Origin: Liquidambar formosana | Lineage: Eukaryota; Streptophyta; Magnoliopsida; Saxifragales; Altingiaceae | DNA length: 64,000 bases | Direction: 5' to 3' | Assembly: GCA_039720395.1 (NCBI GenBank) | Contig: CM077826.1 | Location: 23,888,430 to 23,952,429, forward strand | In this document: positions 22,988 to 34,059 of the stretch, piece by piece | Position numbering within the stretch: position 1 is the first letter of the stretch | Layout: every line of letters begins with the position of its first letter | The notes under the pieces: generated by a model | Seen by the model: the letters and a program-made list of their open reading frames with translations, nothing else | The model's database searches: none | Told to the model about the DNA's origin: nothing | Made by a program: the position numbers and the translations under genes

Positions 22988-23971
22988 TTAAACATTTTAA
23001 TTAAGGTAATTAATAGTCAATTAGGGTTTTTAATTAATGCAATTAATGAATTAGGGTTTCATCATTAATGGGAATTAGGGTTTCATCATAAACCCTAAGG
23101 TTGCCGCCACCTATAGTGGGCTGCCATGGCTAGGCAAGGCTGCCATGGCTTGGCCAGGCCATGGGAGGCCATGGCCAGCAAAGGGGAACTCAAGCCAGGG
23201 TGTGGGCCAAGCCCATGGACACGTGTGGAGTGGCCAAGAGGGCTGTCTTCTTCAAAGAACATTAGGGTTTCCTGAACCCAGTGCTGGCACCACCATTGGA
23301 GGACCTCCAAGGTCACAAAAGTTTCTAAAACTTAATCAATTCGACTCCACTAACAAAACCAGCTTTTGTATCATGTCCCTACATGAATTACTAAGCTAAT
23401 TGAAGTGGTTTGGATGATCAAATCATCCCCAATTGTTCTAAACAATTCAAGAACAGTAGGCTGTCCAGAATTTGACAGCATACTGTCCATGATCACAAAT
23501 TGATTTAAAACCCAGCAAGATGATTAATTCAGGCTACCAAATTATTTTTCCTAGTATCCTACATGTCTTAGGAAACTAATAAAATTGGTTTCATGCAATT
23601 TGGAGTTCCCTAGCTCAAGATATGAACAAAACTCCATTGATGACTTTCTGCAGAAAAACAGCCTGCTGTGCTCTTCCAAGAAATCAAACTTTTTGATTCT
23701 TTATGCATCAAGACTCTTATAAAACTTAAAGAAAATCATACATACATTATGTATAATGATCCTATAAAGAATATACATCAATTTTACAGAAGTATCTGAT
23801 CATAACAGTAGCAAGAACCCTAGGGTTCTAAAACCCAGATTCAAACATGGTGGTCTTCTCCTTCTTCCTTCTGTTCTAGACTCATAATCCAATTATGATA
23901 CATCCGAATGCTTGGGAACCCTTTCCTACCATGTCTAGAACATAACCCAAGTGGTGGCAACCATTGCCATG

Positions 23972-26900
23972 TGTGGACCCCAGAAATGGTTAAGGCCCAC
24001 AGGAGGGTTTAAAAGTCGCCAATCTGTGGACCCAGGAAAAGAGGGCCCACGAATGGGTTTGGAAAAAGAAAGGAGTCGCCACCTTATTTTTTGAAGGAAA
24101 CAAGGAAAACCCTAAAAACAGTTTTGTTTTAGGAAAACAAAAGATTGACTCCATATTTAAAAATGGAAAGGCAAATGATCTTTTGGAAACCAGAGAATTC
24201 GGGGATTCGGAGGCTAAGTTACGATATGGGAAGGTTCTAGGCAAAGCCTATAGGCACCCATATCGCCCTAAACGGTCTCTTAATTTAATTGGGCTAAATC
24301 AAAGTCTTAATCACACATAAATCAACAGTTATCATCACAAGACAGCATGCATATCATTCATTCATTCATCCATATAATCATGTAAATCAAAGAAAAAACA
24401 GAAAAAAGAAAGAGGGGGGAGAAGAAAACCTAGGATACTTAGTATCCTAGGGCGGACTTGAACATCACGAAGAGCGCCTACGTACCATGTATGGAAATAC
24501 ATGGATCAAAGTCCACGTAGTTCGAAAGGGAATAGGGTTATAACCTAATCAAGGCCTATGGTAAACCCTAAGTTTCCTTTCAAGTAAAACATGGTAAGTT
24601 TCCAAAATAAATGATTCTCGAAAGATTTTTGGTAAGATATGGAATTTTGATAAAGATGGAAACTTTGATTTAAAAGGTATTTTTTATTGAAAGGAAACTA
24701 TAGAATCTACCATACCCCTCTATTAGGAAACAACCCTAGGGGGGGGGGAGAAAGAGAAAGTTTCAAAGGAAAGGAAAGAAGGGTGAATTGGGGCACCCTC
24801 ACACCCTACTTACCTTAAGCAAAAGCAACCTGTCAAAGTAACCACCCTATTGCATAGGGTAATTACCTTATTTGTAAGATTTCATCTCACACTAGCCAAA
24901 ATAACCACCCCACATTGGTGGGGTAGTTGCACCTGTTGTACCTGTCAAAGCACCTGCAATTTCCATGCAAACATACCAAAAATGCCAACCAAACAAGCTA
25001 GATTCCAAATCAAGCCATTATCATGCCCAAACATGGGCTAACACATGCTCAAAATATCATATCAAGGACAAATAACTAATCTGGACAGAATTGAAATAAG
25101 GCTTAAAATCAACCACAAGTCATGCAACAACATGAATCATAAGCTAACTGAAGCCCTAATTCAACCCTACATGCAATGACATGCAAAAAAACCCTAAAAT
25201 CAACTACTATGAATGCAGAAAAATGTCATAGCTATCAAATATGCAGCACATATATGTCAACTATGAAGAAAACACAAGAAAGAACCCTAAGCTATCATGC
25301 TATATGCAACTTTCCTAATACAAGGATGAATGAAACCCTAGAATCACAATTGTGCTCAAAATCACATAAATAACTCTAAATCATGCAAAGCCCATCATAG
25401 ACATCATGCTAATCATGCATATTAATCAATAGAAGCATCCACACATGAGAAAAATACAAGCTTGCACATGAAATATAGCTATTCTAAACATAAACTCCAT
25501 TTCAGCACTAAGGAAACCCTAGGATCCCAAACATGCAGCAAATCACATGGAACATCATCCTAGCATACTAAACAGCCCATAAATATTATCCTAATCATGC
25601 ATACATTCCAATGGAAGCAACAAAACACAATAAAAACATAAGCTCTAATATGCAAAGGAGTTATTTCATGCAGAAAACCATTTTCAGCACCTAAGAAACC
25701 CTAAAGTCCCAAACATGCAGTAAATCATATGGAATAGCATCCTAGCATACTAAACAGCCCACAAACATGATCCTAAACATGCATACATACTAATAGAAAT
25801 AGCAAAACACAATAAAAACACAAGCTTTAGCATGAAATAGTGACTATTCAATGCAAAACCCTAGAAAAGACTCTAAGAAACCCTAAAAACACCAACACTC
25901 ATAAAACCACATAGAATGGCATTATATCATGCAAAACCAGTCATAAACAATATCCTAATCATGTATTCTAAGCATTAGAAGCATCAACACATGATAAAAC
26001 AATAAGCTTTTAACATGAAGTAATGCAAAGCTATGCAAGAAACCCTAGTTTGAATGAAAGAGAGAAAGGGGGAGGGGTATACCTTTTGTGGCTGCTGTAG
26101 AGAGTCCTCCTCCTCTTGTGTGCTGCTGGAAACAAACTCCTTCAAGCCTTCGAGCAATGCTCCAGCCCTCCTCCAAGCTTACTCTCACACTCTCTCACTC
26201 TAAGTTTAGGTTAAACTACCCTAAGGATGGCTGCCATAGCCTCCAAGTCTCACCAAAGTGCCTCCCAAGTGTCCCCTTATTGCTGAAGTATAAGGGGGTA
26301 TTTATAGGGATTGAGGGAAAACCCTCAATGGTTGGGATTAAAATCCTAGGGATTGATCCAAGGGCTCTTAGAGGTTACCTTGGGGCTCAAGTAGGTCAAA
26401 AAGGGCTGAAATTAGGGTTAAATGGCGGCCAAAGGCGAGCAAATCCGAGAAAATAGGGTGGGAGCCGCGTCAAGGCTCAAAAAAGGAAAGTGGCTCGGGT
26501 GACCACCTGGGGCTGGGCGGCTAGCAGCCTGGGCCCAGGCGGCTAGCCGCCCAGGCCTGGGTGGTCACCCGAGGCTCTGTCAGCATATGCCCATTTTTGA
26601 CCCCTTTGACTTCCAAATGTGTTTTAGGGTTCAAATTAACTCCGATTTTGACGAAACGAAAGCCAAAACGACCGTGTTTCGAAGGGGAATGTAATTTGAG
26701 TCACTTGAGGGTGAGAAACCCTAGCCATGGCTGCATGGTTGAGTCCTACAAAGGTGGTTAACCGCTATGCCTCACCATCGCTTAGCTTAGGTATGCACAT
26801 AGGGTCGCACCGAATGCTTTCCAATTCGAAATTCAACCTCCCTAAACACATTTGGGGATGAAATCAAGACCAATCAAGGTCAAATGAGTAGTCATAGAGT

Positions 26901-27287
26901 GAAAATCATGAGCCAATTCGAGCTAACCCGAAGTAGGTCTTTTAGCCAACCTGAGCCTTAATGAGCCATTCTAATCCCGAACCTTCAACTCATCGAATTG
27001 AACCCACAAATACCTCAAATACAACCATATGAACTCCAATTGGCAACTTGGAGATCATTTCAAGGTCAAATGGAAAGTTTGTGATCAAAAAGACGATTAT
27101 GCCCCTCAAGTCACAAAAGTTCTAATTAACCCTCGAGATCAACTCCAAATCGAACCAAAATTCATACACACCATCCTTAGGACCCTAGAAACTCAATGCA
27201 AAAGACTAGACTCAAAAAGGAAACAAAAAGACTCATGCAATGACAAACCCTAGCTAAGGTGACAGGTGGCAAAAATGGGGTGTGACA
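23972..27287 (-). repeat. Gy2 3' LTR (3.3 kb)
   Basis: Starts TGTGGACCCC on the + strand (TG...CA ends) and stops GGGGTGTGACA at 27287. At 3,316 bp it is longer than the Gy1 LTR (about 2.6 kb). The ends match Gy1 well; much of the middle differs. TATA box CTATAAATA at 26299-26307 (- strand). The GC palindrome at 26494-26573 lies 187 bp upstream of it. Confidence 0.88.
26494..26573. promoter_or_regulatory. GC-rich palindromic module in Gy2 LTR
   Basis: 80 bp with outer arms CTCGGGTGACCACC and GGTGGTCACCCGAG, inner GGCGGCTAG blocks and a central GGGCCC. Nearly identical to 32216-32295. It stands out from AT-rich surroundings. Confidence 0.82.
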
Positions 27288-27320
27288 GAAGCCCCTCATT
27301 GGCGAGCAAGTTTCACTTGC
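27288..27320 (-). promoter_or_regulatory. Gy2 polypurine tract and adjacent hairpin
   Basis: AATGAGGGGCTTC (- strand, 27288-27300) abuts the LTR. Hairpin GCAAGT-TTC-ACTTGC at 27306-27320. Confidence 0.72.
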
Positions 27321-27419
27321 GAACCAATGACCAAAAGAACAACCCATTTTTGCCCGGGGAATTGATTTCATCAAGACCCACTGGGGAGAATAGGGTGATC
27401 ATATCATTGAATTCTTCGA

Positions 27420-28510
27420 ATTCATCATACACAAGCACAAAGGTACTCCTCATAAGTTCTACAGAACTCCTCTCATGCTGTATACCAGTTTCACTGGGGA
27501 ACAAGATGAGGTATCCACAGGTTACATCGAACTTCGTTCGATGAAAGGTCTTCCAATTCTATGCCAGTGACAACTGGCGAATGGTACGAGGTAACATTAT
27601 GCCATCAAGGCCATCCCAAAATATGAGAAAGATACATCCTTCTCATATTCAAACCGTCAAGGTTATTACTCAATTATCAAGGTAATCACATCCCATACTG
27701 CACCAGTGACAACTGGTGAATAATACGAGGTATCCATAGCTTACATCGAACTTCGTTCGATGAAAGGTCTTCCCATACTATGCCAGTGACAACTGGCGAA
27801 TAGTACGAGGTATCCATAACTTACATCGAACTTCGTTCGATGAAAGGTCTTCCCATACTGTACCAGTGACAACTGGTGAATAGTACAAGGTATCCATAGC
27901 TTACATCGAACTTCGTTCGATGAAAGGTCTTCCCATACTTTGCCAGTGACAACTGGCGAATAGTACGAGGTAACACCATGCCATCAAGGCTATCCCAAAA
28001 TATGAGAAAGATACATCCTTCTCATATTCAAACCGTCAAGGTTATCATTCAAATATCAAGGTAAATCACATAACACGAGAAAGATCACGTCCTTCTCTTG
28101 CTCAAATCAATCAAGGTAAACACATACCACAGGAAGCCATCAAGGCTATCTCAAAGCATGAGAAAGATACATCCTTCTCATATTCAAACCATCAAGGTTA
28201 TCATTCAATTGTTAAGGTAGTCACATAGCACGAGGAAGGTCACAACCTTCAATCAGGGTAAACACATACCATTGGGAAAGATCGCATCTTTCAAGTCATC
28301 AAGGTAAACATAGGACGTGAGAAAGATTGCATCCTTTTCATATCAAACTCTCAAGGTGAACACATAGCATGAGAAAGATCGCGCCCTTCTCATAATCAAA
28401 CCATCAAGGTAAACACAAGTCATGGGGAAAGATTGCATCTTTCAAATCATCAAGGTAAGCATGTAATCATGAGAAAGATTGCATCTTTCTCTCACTAAGT
28501 CATCAAGACA
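27420..28510 (-). repeat. Gy2 3' hairpin repeat array
   Basis: Mixed repeats. CATCGAA-CTTCG-TTCGATG occurs four times. CCAGT-GACA-ACTGG occurs about five times, with outer pair G-C or A-T. GAGAAAGAT...CCTTCTCAT-like units fill 27990-28510. The unit sequence is unrelated to the Gy1 array, but position and hairpin design are alike. No coding signal. Confidence 0.8.
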
Positions 28511-29309
28511 AAGGTAAGCTTCTACTTACCAACACTCAACAAATTCACCAAGTCATCTCACATGGAGGCTATTCATGCCTCAACTCAAACATCAACTCAT
28601 ATAGGAGACACATTCTCCTCATGAAAGCAATCATTCACATGCATATAGGGAAGGTATCTTTATCCCAAATGACAACGAATCATAGTGACATAGGAGGGAA
28701 TTCATCCCTAACGACCAAAACCATATGCATAGAAAGGGTTGTTCAACCCTACTAGCATGCCATGCCCACACAAGGGCCATCAATGCAATCTCTTTCAAAT
28801 CATTTCATGTCAAACAATGTCAAGATATTCATTCATTTTTCAACTCAAAACAAGCTTGAGATTTCATCTCAAAGAGGGTTCAAAAGCGCGAATAGGCGAG
28901 CAAAGGCCAAACGAGCGCAACGGAGCGAGCAAGGGGGGGTGACCACCTGGCTGCTGGTGGCTTGCCGCCCAAGCCCAGGCGGCTTGCCGCCCCATGCTGG
29001 GCGGTTACCCGAGGCTAGGGTCCTCAAAATTCTGGGTTTTTAAACCCTTGACCCCCATTTGATGCACACACACACCCAATTCGAAAATAGAGAGTTTCTC
29101 TCTCTAGAAACCCATTCCATCTTCTCTAAACACTCACAAACATATCCTCATTCAAAGTTTCACTTTCAATTCAAGTTGTGTGCATGAAATAGCATCAAGA
29201 ACAAGTCATTCAACAACAAAAACAAGCATCAATCATCAAGTTGCAAGATCAAATTCATCATCTTTCTTATCAAACCCATTTTTCTCACATACAAGCTCAA
29301 CCACCAACA
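28511..29309 (+). promoter_or_regulatory. Upstream region of the Gy2 PMD gene
   Basis: Non-coding. Contains a copy of the GC palindrome at 28937-29013, then CA and CT runs and a probable 5' UTR. I see no clear TATA box. ORFs at 28739-29043 have no coding support. Confidence 0.5.
28937..29013. promoter_or_regulatory. GC-rich palindromic module upstream of PMD gene
   Basis: Diverged copy: GGGTGACCACCTGG at one end, GGGCGGTTACCCGAG at the other, GGCGGCTTGCCGCC-like blocks inside. It ends 297 bp before the PMD ATG. Confidence 0.75.
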
Positions 29310-31970
29310 ATGGCTTCTAGCAATGATTCCAACATCAAGTATCCATATTATGTGATCAAGAATACATACAAGGCACCAATCTATGATGCATCCCAAGACA
29401 AGGTGTTGCTTGAACCTAAGAAGCATCTCTCCTACCTCCATTCCCAACATGAGGTTAGTTCTTCCCAACTTAACATGTTTATCATGAAATTTTGATTTCT
29501 ATTGGATAAAATGCATTCCCATGATCTTCTTTTGATTGTTTCTATCATTGTTAAGCCAAGTTCATTGATTTGGCAAGGATTGAATGTGCAAAAAGCTTGT
29601 TTCCCAATGCTTGAGAAAAGATGCCCACCAAGTGTTTGATAAAATGCCAAAGAGACAAAAACATGTTCAATTCTTGAAAAATCAATTGGTTTTCATTGTA
29701 GTGTAAAGTCAAATGGTCTTGGCAAGGATTTGGTATACAAAAATCTTTCATTTCAATGCTTGAAAACAAGTCACACACCAAGTGTTCGATAAAATGCCCG
29801 AAAGGCAAAAACATGTTCAATCCTTACAAAATCAATGAATTTGAATACACAAAGTCATGGGCATTCATTTCTAATTCATTTCATGAATCAAAACCCATAT
29901 TTTAAAACTTTTGGAAAACCATTTGAAATCAATTACCAATGTATGCCCAATATCTCTATGTTTTCAATGCTAACTCAATACACAATCTTTTGACATAGCC
30001 CGACTTCCAAAGTCTCCGCACAAGGACATCAATAAAGGGGCTCATCTCATGGTGGAGACATATGAATCATGCCCAACCACGTGCTCGCAAGATAATAAAG
30101 AAGGCGGGTTTTGAGCCCTTCCTAGATGCTCTATGGAACGAGCAATGGGATAGGCAAGCATTATTTGCCTTGACAGAGCTATGGTGGGACACCACCAACA
30201 CTTTCCATTTTAGCTTCGGGGAGATGACCATGACCCCTAAGGATTTCACCATGATAACTGGGTTGAGCTTGAAAGGCAAGCGCTTGGACTACTATGAACA
30301 TGCCAACATGGATCAAAACTACATAGTAGCTCTACTTGGGGTTGAAGCGGAATTAAGCCCAAAAGGTGTGCGCCGTACTTGGCTCTACAACACCTTTGCC
30401 ACTGAAGAAGAGAGTGAGGGGACGGATCCCCAATACATTGTGAGAGCTTTCTTGCTCTACATGATTTCATGCACCTTCTTTGCGGGCACCAATGACATGG
30501 CTCGACTTGAGTTGCTAGCTAGCATGGAAGATGTGAACAAAATTGGGAGATACAATTGGGGTGGAGCTGCTTTCGCAAACATGTATCGCTCCATGACTGA
30601 CATGTCCCGAGGAGTTGCAAAGAACTTTGGGGGACTTCCTTTCGTTTGGGAGGTAACAAAGAACATTCAATTCTCTATTATTTCCCGAAACTTAACACAC
30701 ACATGATTTCTTCTTTTTCTTTGGTTTTCCACAGATATGGTACTACGAGTACCTGAACATGTGTCGCCCGACTCTTGCTAGTGATGCCATGTCATGGCCC
30801 ATCCTTCAGAATTATGCTCCATCTTGCTTGGCTACAAGAGCCTCCAATCGACACGATTATGCCCATGCAAGGGCATATCTTGCCAGCTTGACTGCTGATA
30901 TGGTAAAATCTTTCTTTCTCTTTCTCTTTTTTATCTTTTTTCTTTCATTTCTCATTTCAAACTCAACAGGTGGAATGGGATCCATGGAGGTTGTGGGAGC
31001 ATAGGCTACCTGAGAAGTACTCCTCTTGTTTGGAGTTGACAAGCAAAAGGGTCCTTTTTGAAGGCCCCACAGGTAGAAGCTGGTATCTTGGGGAACGAGT
31101 CCTGAGACAAGTCCATGGAAACATGAATGCAGCTGTGACACCTTCCATGCCACCAGAGAACATGAGGCACACTAGCCACCTAGCGGGTGATGAACTAGAA
31201 GAAGCTCTGAGGGGTTGGGATGCTGAGGGATTCACCTCCCCTCGCATAGAATACACTGCCTTTTGCCGACAATATCTAATGAATCCTAGGGTCACTGGTC
31301 TCCCACCTCAAGGGGTGAGCTCCCCACACTCTTAAACTCTTTTTTAAGATTACATGAAAGACTCCATTTGACAAATATTTGAATTTCAGGGCCGACGGGC
31401 AAGGGGACACAGCTCCACAGTTGGATCTGCCACTGGGATGACTTACAATGACGAGGATGAGGACCTTGAAGGAAATCAACCTCCACCCCTCCCACAACTA
31501 AATTGGTATGTGAACTTGTGCAGTGGGACAAAATTTGTGAAGACTGATATTACCCATCCACCATTCGATGAATATCCCAAGATCGATCCATATTATGAGA
31601 ATGTGAGTTCTAAACTCTTATCTTTTTGAAATTGGATTCTTTCATTATTGTTAACCATGTTTATACTTTCCTAGGTTCCACGGGAGTATGCCCAGGAATG
31701 CATTGAACTCAATGAAGGATTGAGGAGGGATCTTGTGCGAATGAGTTTAGAGAACTCAGTTCTGGAAGCACGCTTAAATCCCCAAGTAAGTGATCATCTT
31801 ATTAACTTTCAACTAGGATTGACATCATTGCCCTCCTAACTCATTATCTTTATTTGCAACAGGCATCATCATCTAATCCACCACAGGATATGCCCCCTCC
31901 TAGAGCACCTCGTTCAGGGCATGATGGAGCTGGGCCAAGTCGAAAGAGAAGGCCCACGGGAAATCATTGA
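29310..31970 (+). CDS. Plant mobile domain protein, 7 exons, antisense within Gy2
   Basis: Predicted exons 29310-29453, 29999-30652, 30735-30902, 30970-31314, 31390-31602, 31675-31785 and 31863-31970 (TGA). Every intron is GT-AG, every exon is a whole number of codons, and together they encode 580 residues without a stop. Exon 1 gives 48 codons starting MASSNDSNIKYPYY. Exon 2 holds the plant mobile domain core: AGFEPFLDALW, LTELWWDTTNTFHF, DFTMITGLSLKG and IGRYNWGGAAFANMYR. The C-terminus is proline- and arginine-rich (SRKRRPTGNH), suggesting nuclear location. The family includes Arabidopsis MAIN and MAIL1, nuclear proteins needed for transposon silencing and genome stability, and many transposon-borne copies. 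Because the gene lies opposite to Gy2 transcription, its introns are not removed when genomic Gy2 RNA is copied. Exon ends are predictions. Role in the element is unknown. Confidence 0.85.
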
Positions 31971-32215
31971 GTTTCACTCACCTCTTGTTAGGAATGTTTG
32001 GAATCTATTTGTTATGTATTAATTAGGAATTTCAATTCCCAACCTTGAACCTTTATTATGGATACTTGATGAATCTATGTTTGAACTTTATTGCAATGAT
32101 ATGATCTTGTATTGTGTGAAAAGCGGGCTTAAATCAAGCACAAAAGAGTCAAAACATCACAAAAGGGCCAAACGAAGGCATAACAAGGCAAAAATGGGCA
32201 AAACAAAGCGGCGGC

Positions 32216-32295
32216 CTCGGGTGACCACCTGGGGCTGGGCGGCTAGCCGCCTGGGCCCAGGCGGCTAGCCGCCCAGGCCTGGGTGGTCACCCGAG
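32216..32295. promoter_or_regulatory. GC-rich near-perfect palindrome upstream of 428-aa ORF
   Basis: 80 bp. The left half equals the reverse complement of the right half except for about four positions. Outer arms CTCGGGTGACCACC and GGTGGTCACCCGAG, GGCGGCTAGCCGCC in each half, centre GGGCCC. It ends 87 bp before the TATA box. Confidence 0.88.
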
Positions 32296-32381
32296 CCCGA
32301 AGCGGTGTTTCGCCTGATTTTAGGAAACTTCCTATTTTGACGGGATTCCACCTTCCAAAACACGGATTTCCGAATTTTTTC

Positions 32382-32390
32382 CTATAAAAG
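32382..32390 (+). promoter_or_regulatory. TATA box of Gy2 428-aa ORF
   Basis: CTATAAAAG, 49 bp before the ATG at 32439, with the same spacing as in Gy1. Confidence 0.7.
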
Positions 32391-32438
32391 CACATCCAAG
32401 GGGTCTCAAACCCTACTAACATTCATTGAGAGCAAGTT

Positions 32439-33725
32439 ATGGAAGCCCTAGACAAACTCTTGAGTGATTTTCTGAAGGTTATGAGTGCGGAGGCAAGGAA
32501 GGAGTTCAAGCGCTACTGCTTGGATCCGTTGTTTTCTTTGATGCATGTGAAGCTTGAAACCACTCTTCTTACTGCTGCTACATATTTTTGGGATCCCCAA
32601 CTTCATGTATTCCGCTTCAACTATGAAGAACTATGCCCAACAATGGAGGAATTCTGCGCCTTGTATGGAGTTTCACCTGTGGGACCTTTCATCCTCCCTA
32701 CTCCTCGCTCAAGTTACCTGATTTCCTTCTCCAACTTCCTTGGGATTTCTCAACAAGAGGCCTCCATATTTGTGAAGGATCATAAGGTGAACCTTATGGA
32801 AATAGCAACTTCCTTCTTGGCCCATGACAGCAAAGGTACCTTGAATTTCAACCTTCCTACTCAACATGCTCTTGCTTTCTGTTTGATTGGTCGCTTCCTT
32901 ATCTCCACGGGGACTCTCTATGTCCCTATTCAAATTTGTGAACTGATCCCTTTTCTTCTTGAACATAACAACCTGATTCCCATGGTGCTAGCTGAAACCC
33001 TCAATAGTTTAGACAAAGTTCATGATAACCCACAAGCCCCATTAGGAGGGAGCCCCATTCTACTGCAGATGTGGCTTCTTGAAAGGCTTAACTTCTTGTC
33101 TCTTACCACCATTAACCCATACAAACCCCAACATTATTGTTGCCGTCGAGTTGAACTCCCTGGTCAATTTTCTTTGAGGGAATGGTTGGGCTACTTCCAA
33201 ACTCTCTCATGGCGAAACATCAGGTGGTTTGTCTCCACATGGGGATGCAAGGAACAAATTCTTCTCCGAACTTCTGGGTGTGCTATGGTCAAGCTCATAG
33301 GGTTGAGATCAACTTCATTCTACTGGACTTCAAGAATCCTTCGTCAAATGGGTGCCATGCAAACCATACCTACTTCTGTGGTATTTGATCATTCTGTCGA
33401 ACCTGTGGGCCCCACAATGGTTAAGTGGGCCAAGACTAGATGGACTGACCAACTGAAACTGACTCGAGTTGAAAACACCGATGGGCCTTATGTCATGAGC
33501 CCTGAATACAAGACATGGTTGAAGACTAGCTTGGGTGAAAGAGAAACCATACGCAGGGAGAGGATTTATGACCTTATCAAGGACACAAGGCTTGGATTTT
33601 GCAGGGAAGACATTCTGGAAGCAGTGGAAGCAGCACATGCTCATGACTTGCGAAAGAAGCGAAGACTTGAAAGAAAAGAGAAGAAAGCAAACCAAGAGAC
33701 TCTGAAGAAAAACAAAAAGACTTGA
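32439..33725 (+). CDS. Gy2 antisense 428-aa ORF, intact
   Basis: Single-exon ORF on the strand opposite to Gy2 gag-pol, starting MEALDKLLSDFLKVMS and ending KKNKKT. No signal peptide or clear membrane segment. Blocks shared with Gy1: AATYFWDPQ, RFNYEELCPTMEEFCALYG, GGSPILLQMWLLERLNFL, GQFSLREWLGYFQTLSW, LRTSGCAMVKLIGLRSTSF and NTDGPYVMSPEYK. The tail from about residue 395 is rich in lysine and arginine. The LCPTMEEF motif resembles plant retroelement-associated proteins grouped as DUF7745; this is a suggestion from memory. No enzyme motif seen. Equal length to the Gy1 copy, with changes mostly single residues, suggests it was kept under protein-level constraint. It has its own TATA box and GC palindrome. 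Function unknown; a nucleic-acid-binding or anti-silencing role is speculation. Confidence 0.85.
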   Translation: MEALDKLLSDFLKVMSAEARKEFKRYCLDPLFSLMHVKLETTLLTAATYFWDPQLHVFRFNYEELCPTMEEFCALYGVSPVGPFILPTPRSSYLISFSNFLGISQQEASIFVKDHKVNLMEIATSFLAHDSKGTLNFNLPTQHALAFCLIGRFLISTGTLYVPIQICELIPFLLEHNNLIPMVLAETLNSLDKVHDNPQAPLGGSPILLQMWLLERLNFLSLTTINPYKPQHYCCRRVELPGQFSLREWLGYFQTLSWRNIRWFVSTWGCKEQILLRTSGCAMVKLIGLRSTSFYWTSRILRQMGAMQTIPTSVVFDHSVEPVGPTMVKWAKTRWTDQLKLTRVENTDGPYVMSPEYKTWLKTSLGERETIRRERIYDLIKDTRLGFCREDILEAVEAAHAHDLRKKRRLERKEKKANQETLKKNKKT

Positions 33726-34059
33726 AGACTTTTAGAAATAGGTTATCTATGGTATGTCAATAGTTCTTTATCTAACATCAATAAATTGCTATGTCAATCA
33801 ATTAGTTCTAAATGAATTGCCAATAATAATTCAATTTTGAGATTTGTTGTTGTGGTGTTGTTTGGACCGCACCCAAAGTAACTTTATGGGCTGCCTACGT
33901 ATCCCCATCCTTTTTTCATTTTTTCTTTTCTTTTCATTTTTTTTCTTTTTTCTTTTTTTTTTTTTTTTTTTTTTTTAGGAATGGGGAATCAGGCCCTCGT
34001 AGTTCAAATGCCTTAACTTTTGCCTAGGCCGCCCTTATGGGTTTTCAACCTAGCAAGCC
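33726..34059. other. Spacer with T-rich run between convergent Gy2 genes
   Basis: Poly-T-rich stretch at about 33909-33976 on the + strand (A-rich in the sense of Gy2), matching the A-rich spacer of Gy1. No genes. Confidence 0.6.

Larger units (their letters stand above)
20919..23971 (-). other. Copia A long 5' leader (interrupted)
   Basis: AT-rich, without coding signal. It matches the copia B leader (50073-53544). It holds three copies of CCTCACATGTTAGTTTCTTG at 21095, 21199 and 21280, and palindromes with TGATTGGTCA arms at 22594-22618, 22785-22808 and 22963-22987. Scattered CCCTAAA-like words lie around 22515-22920. Gy2 cuts the leader after CCATTGCCATG at 23971. About 520 bp present in copia B between this point and the primer-binding site is absent on the far side of Gy2. 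Confidence 0.75.

Noticed and set aside
27420..28510. Regular short repeats that could suggest a CRISPR-like array
   Set aside because: The context is a plant retrotransposon 3' end; repeats vary in length and sequence and there are no unique equal-length spacers or cas genes.
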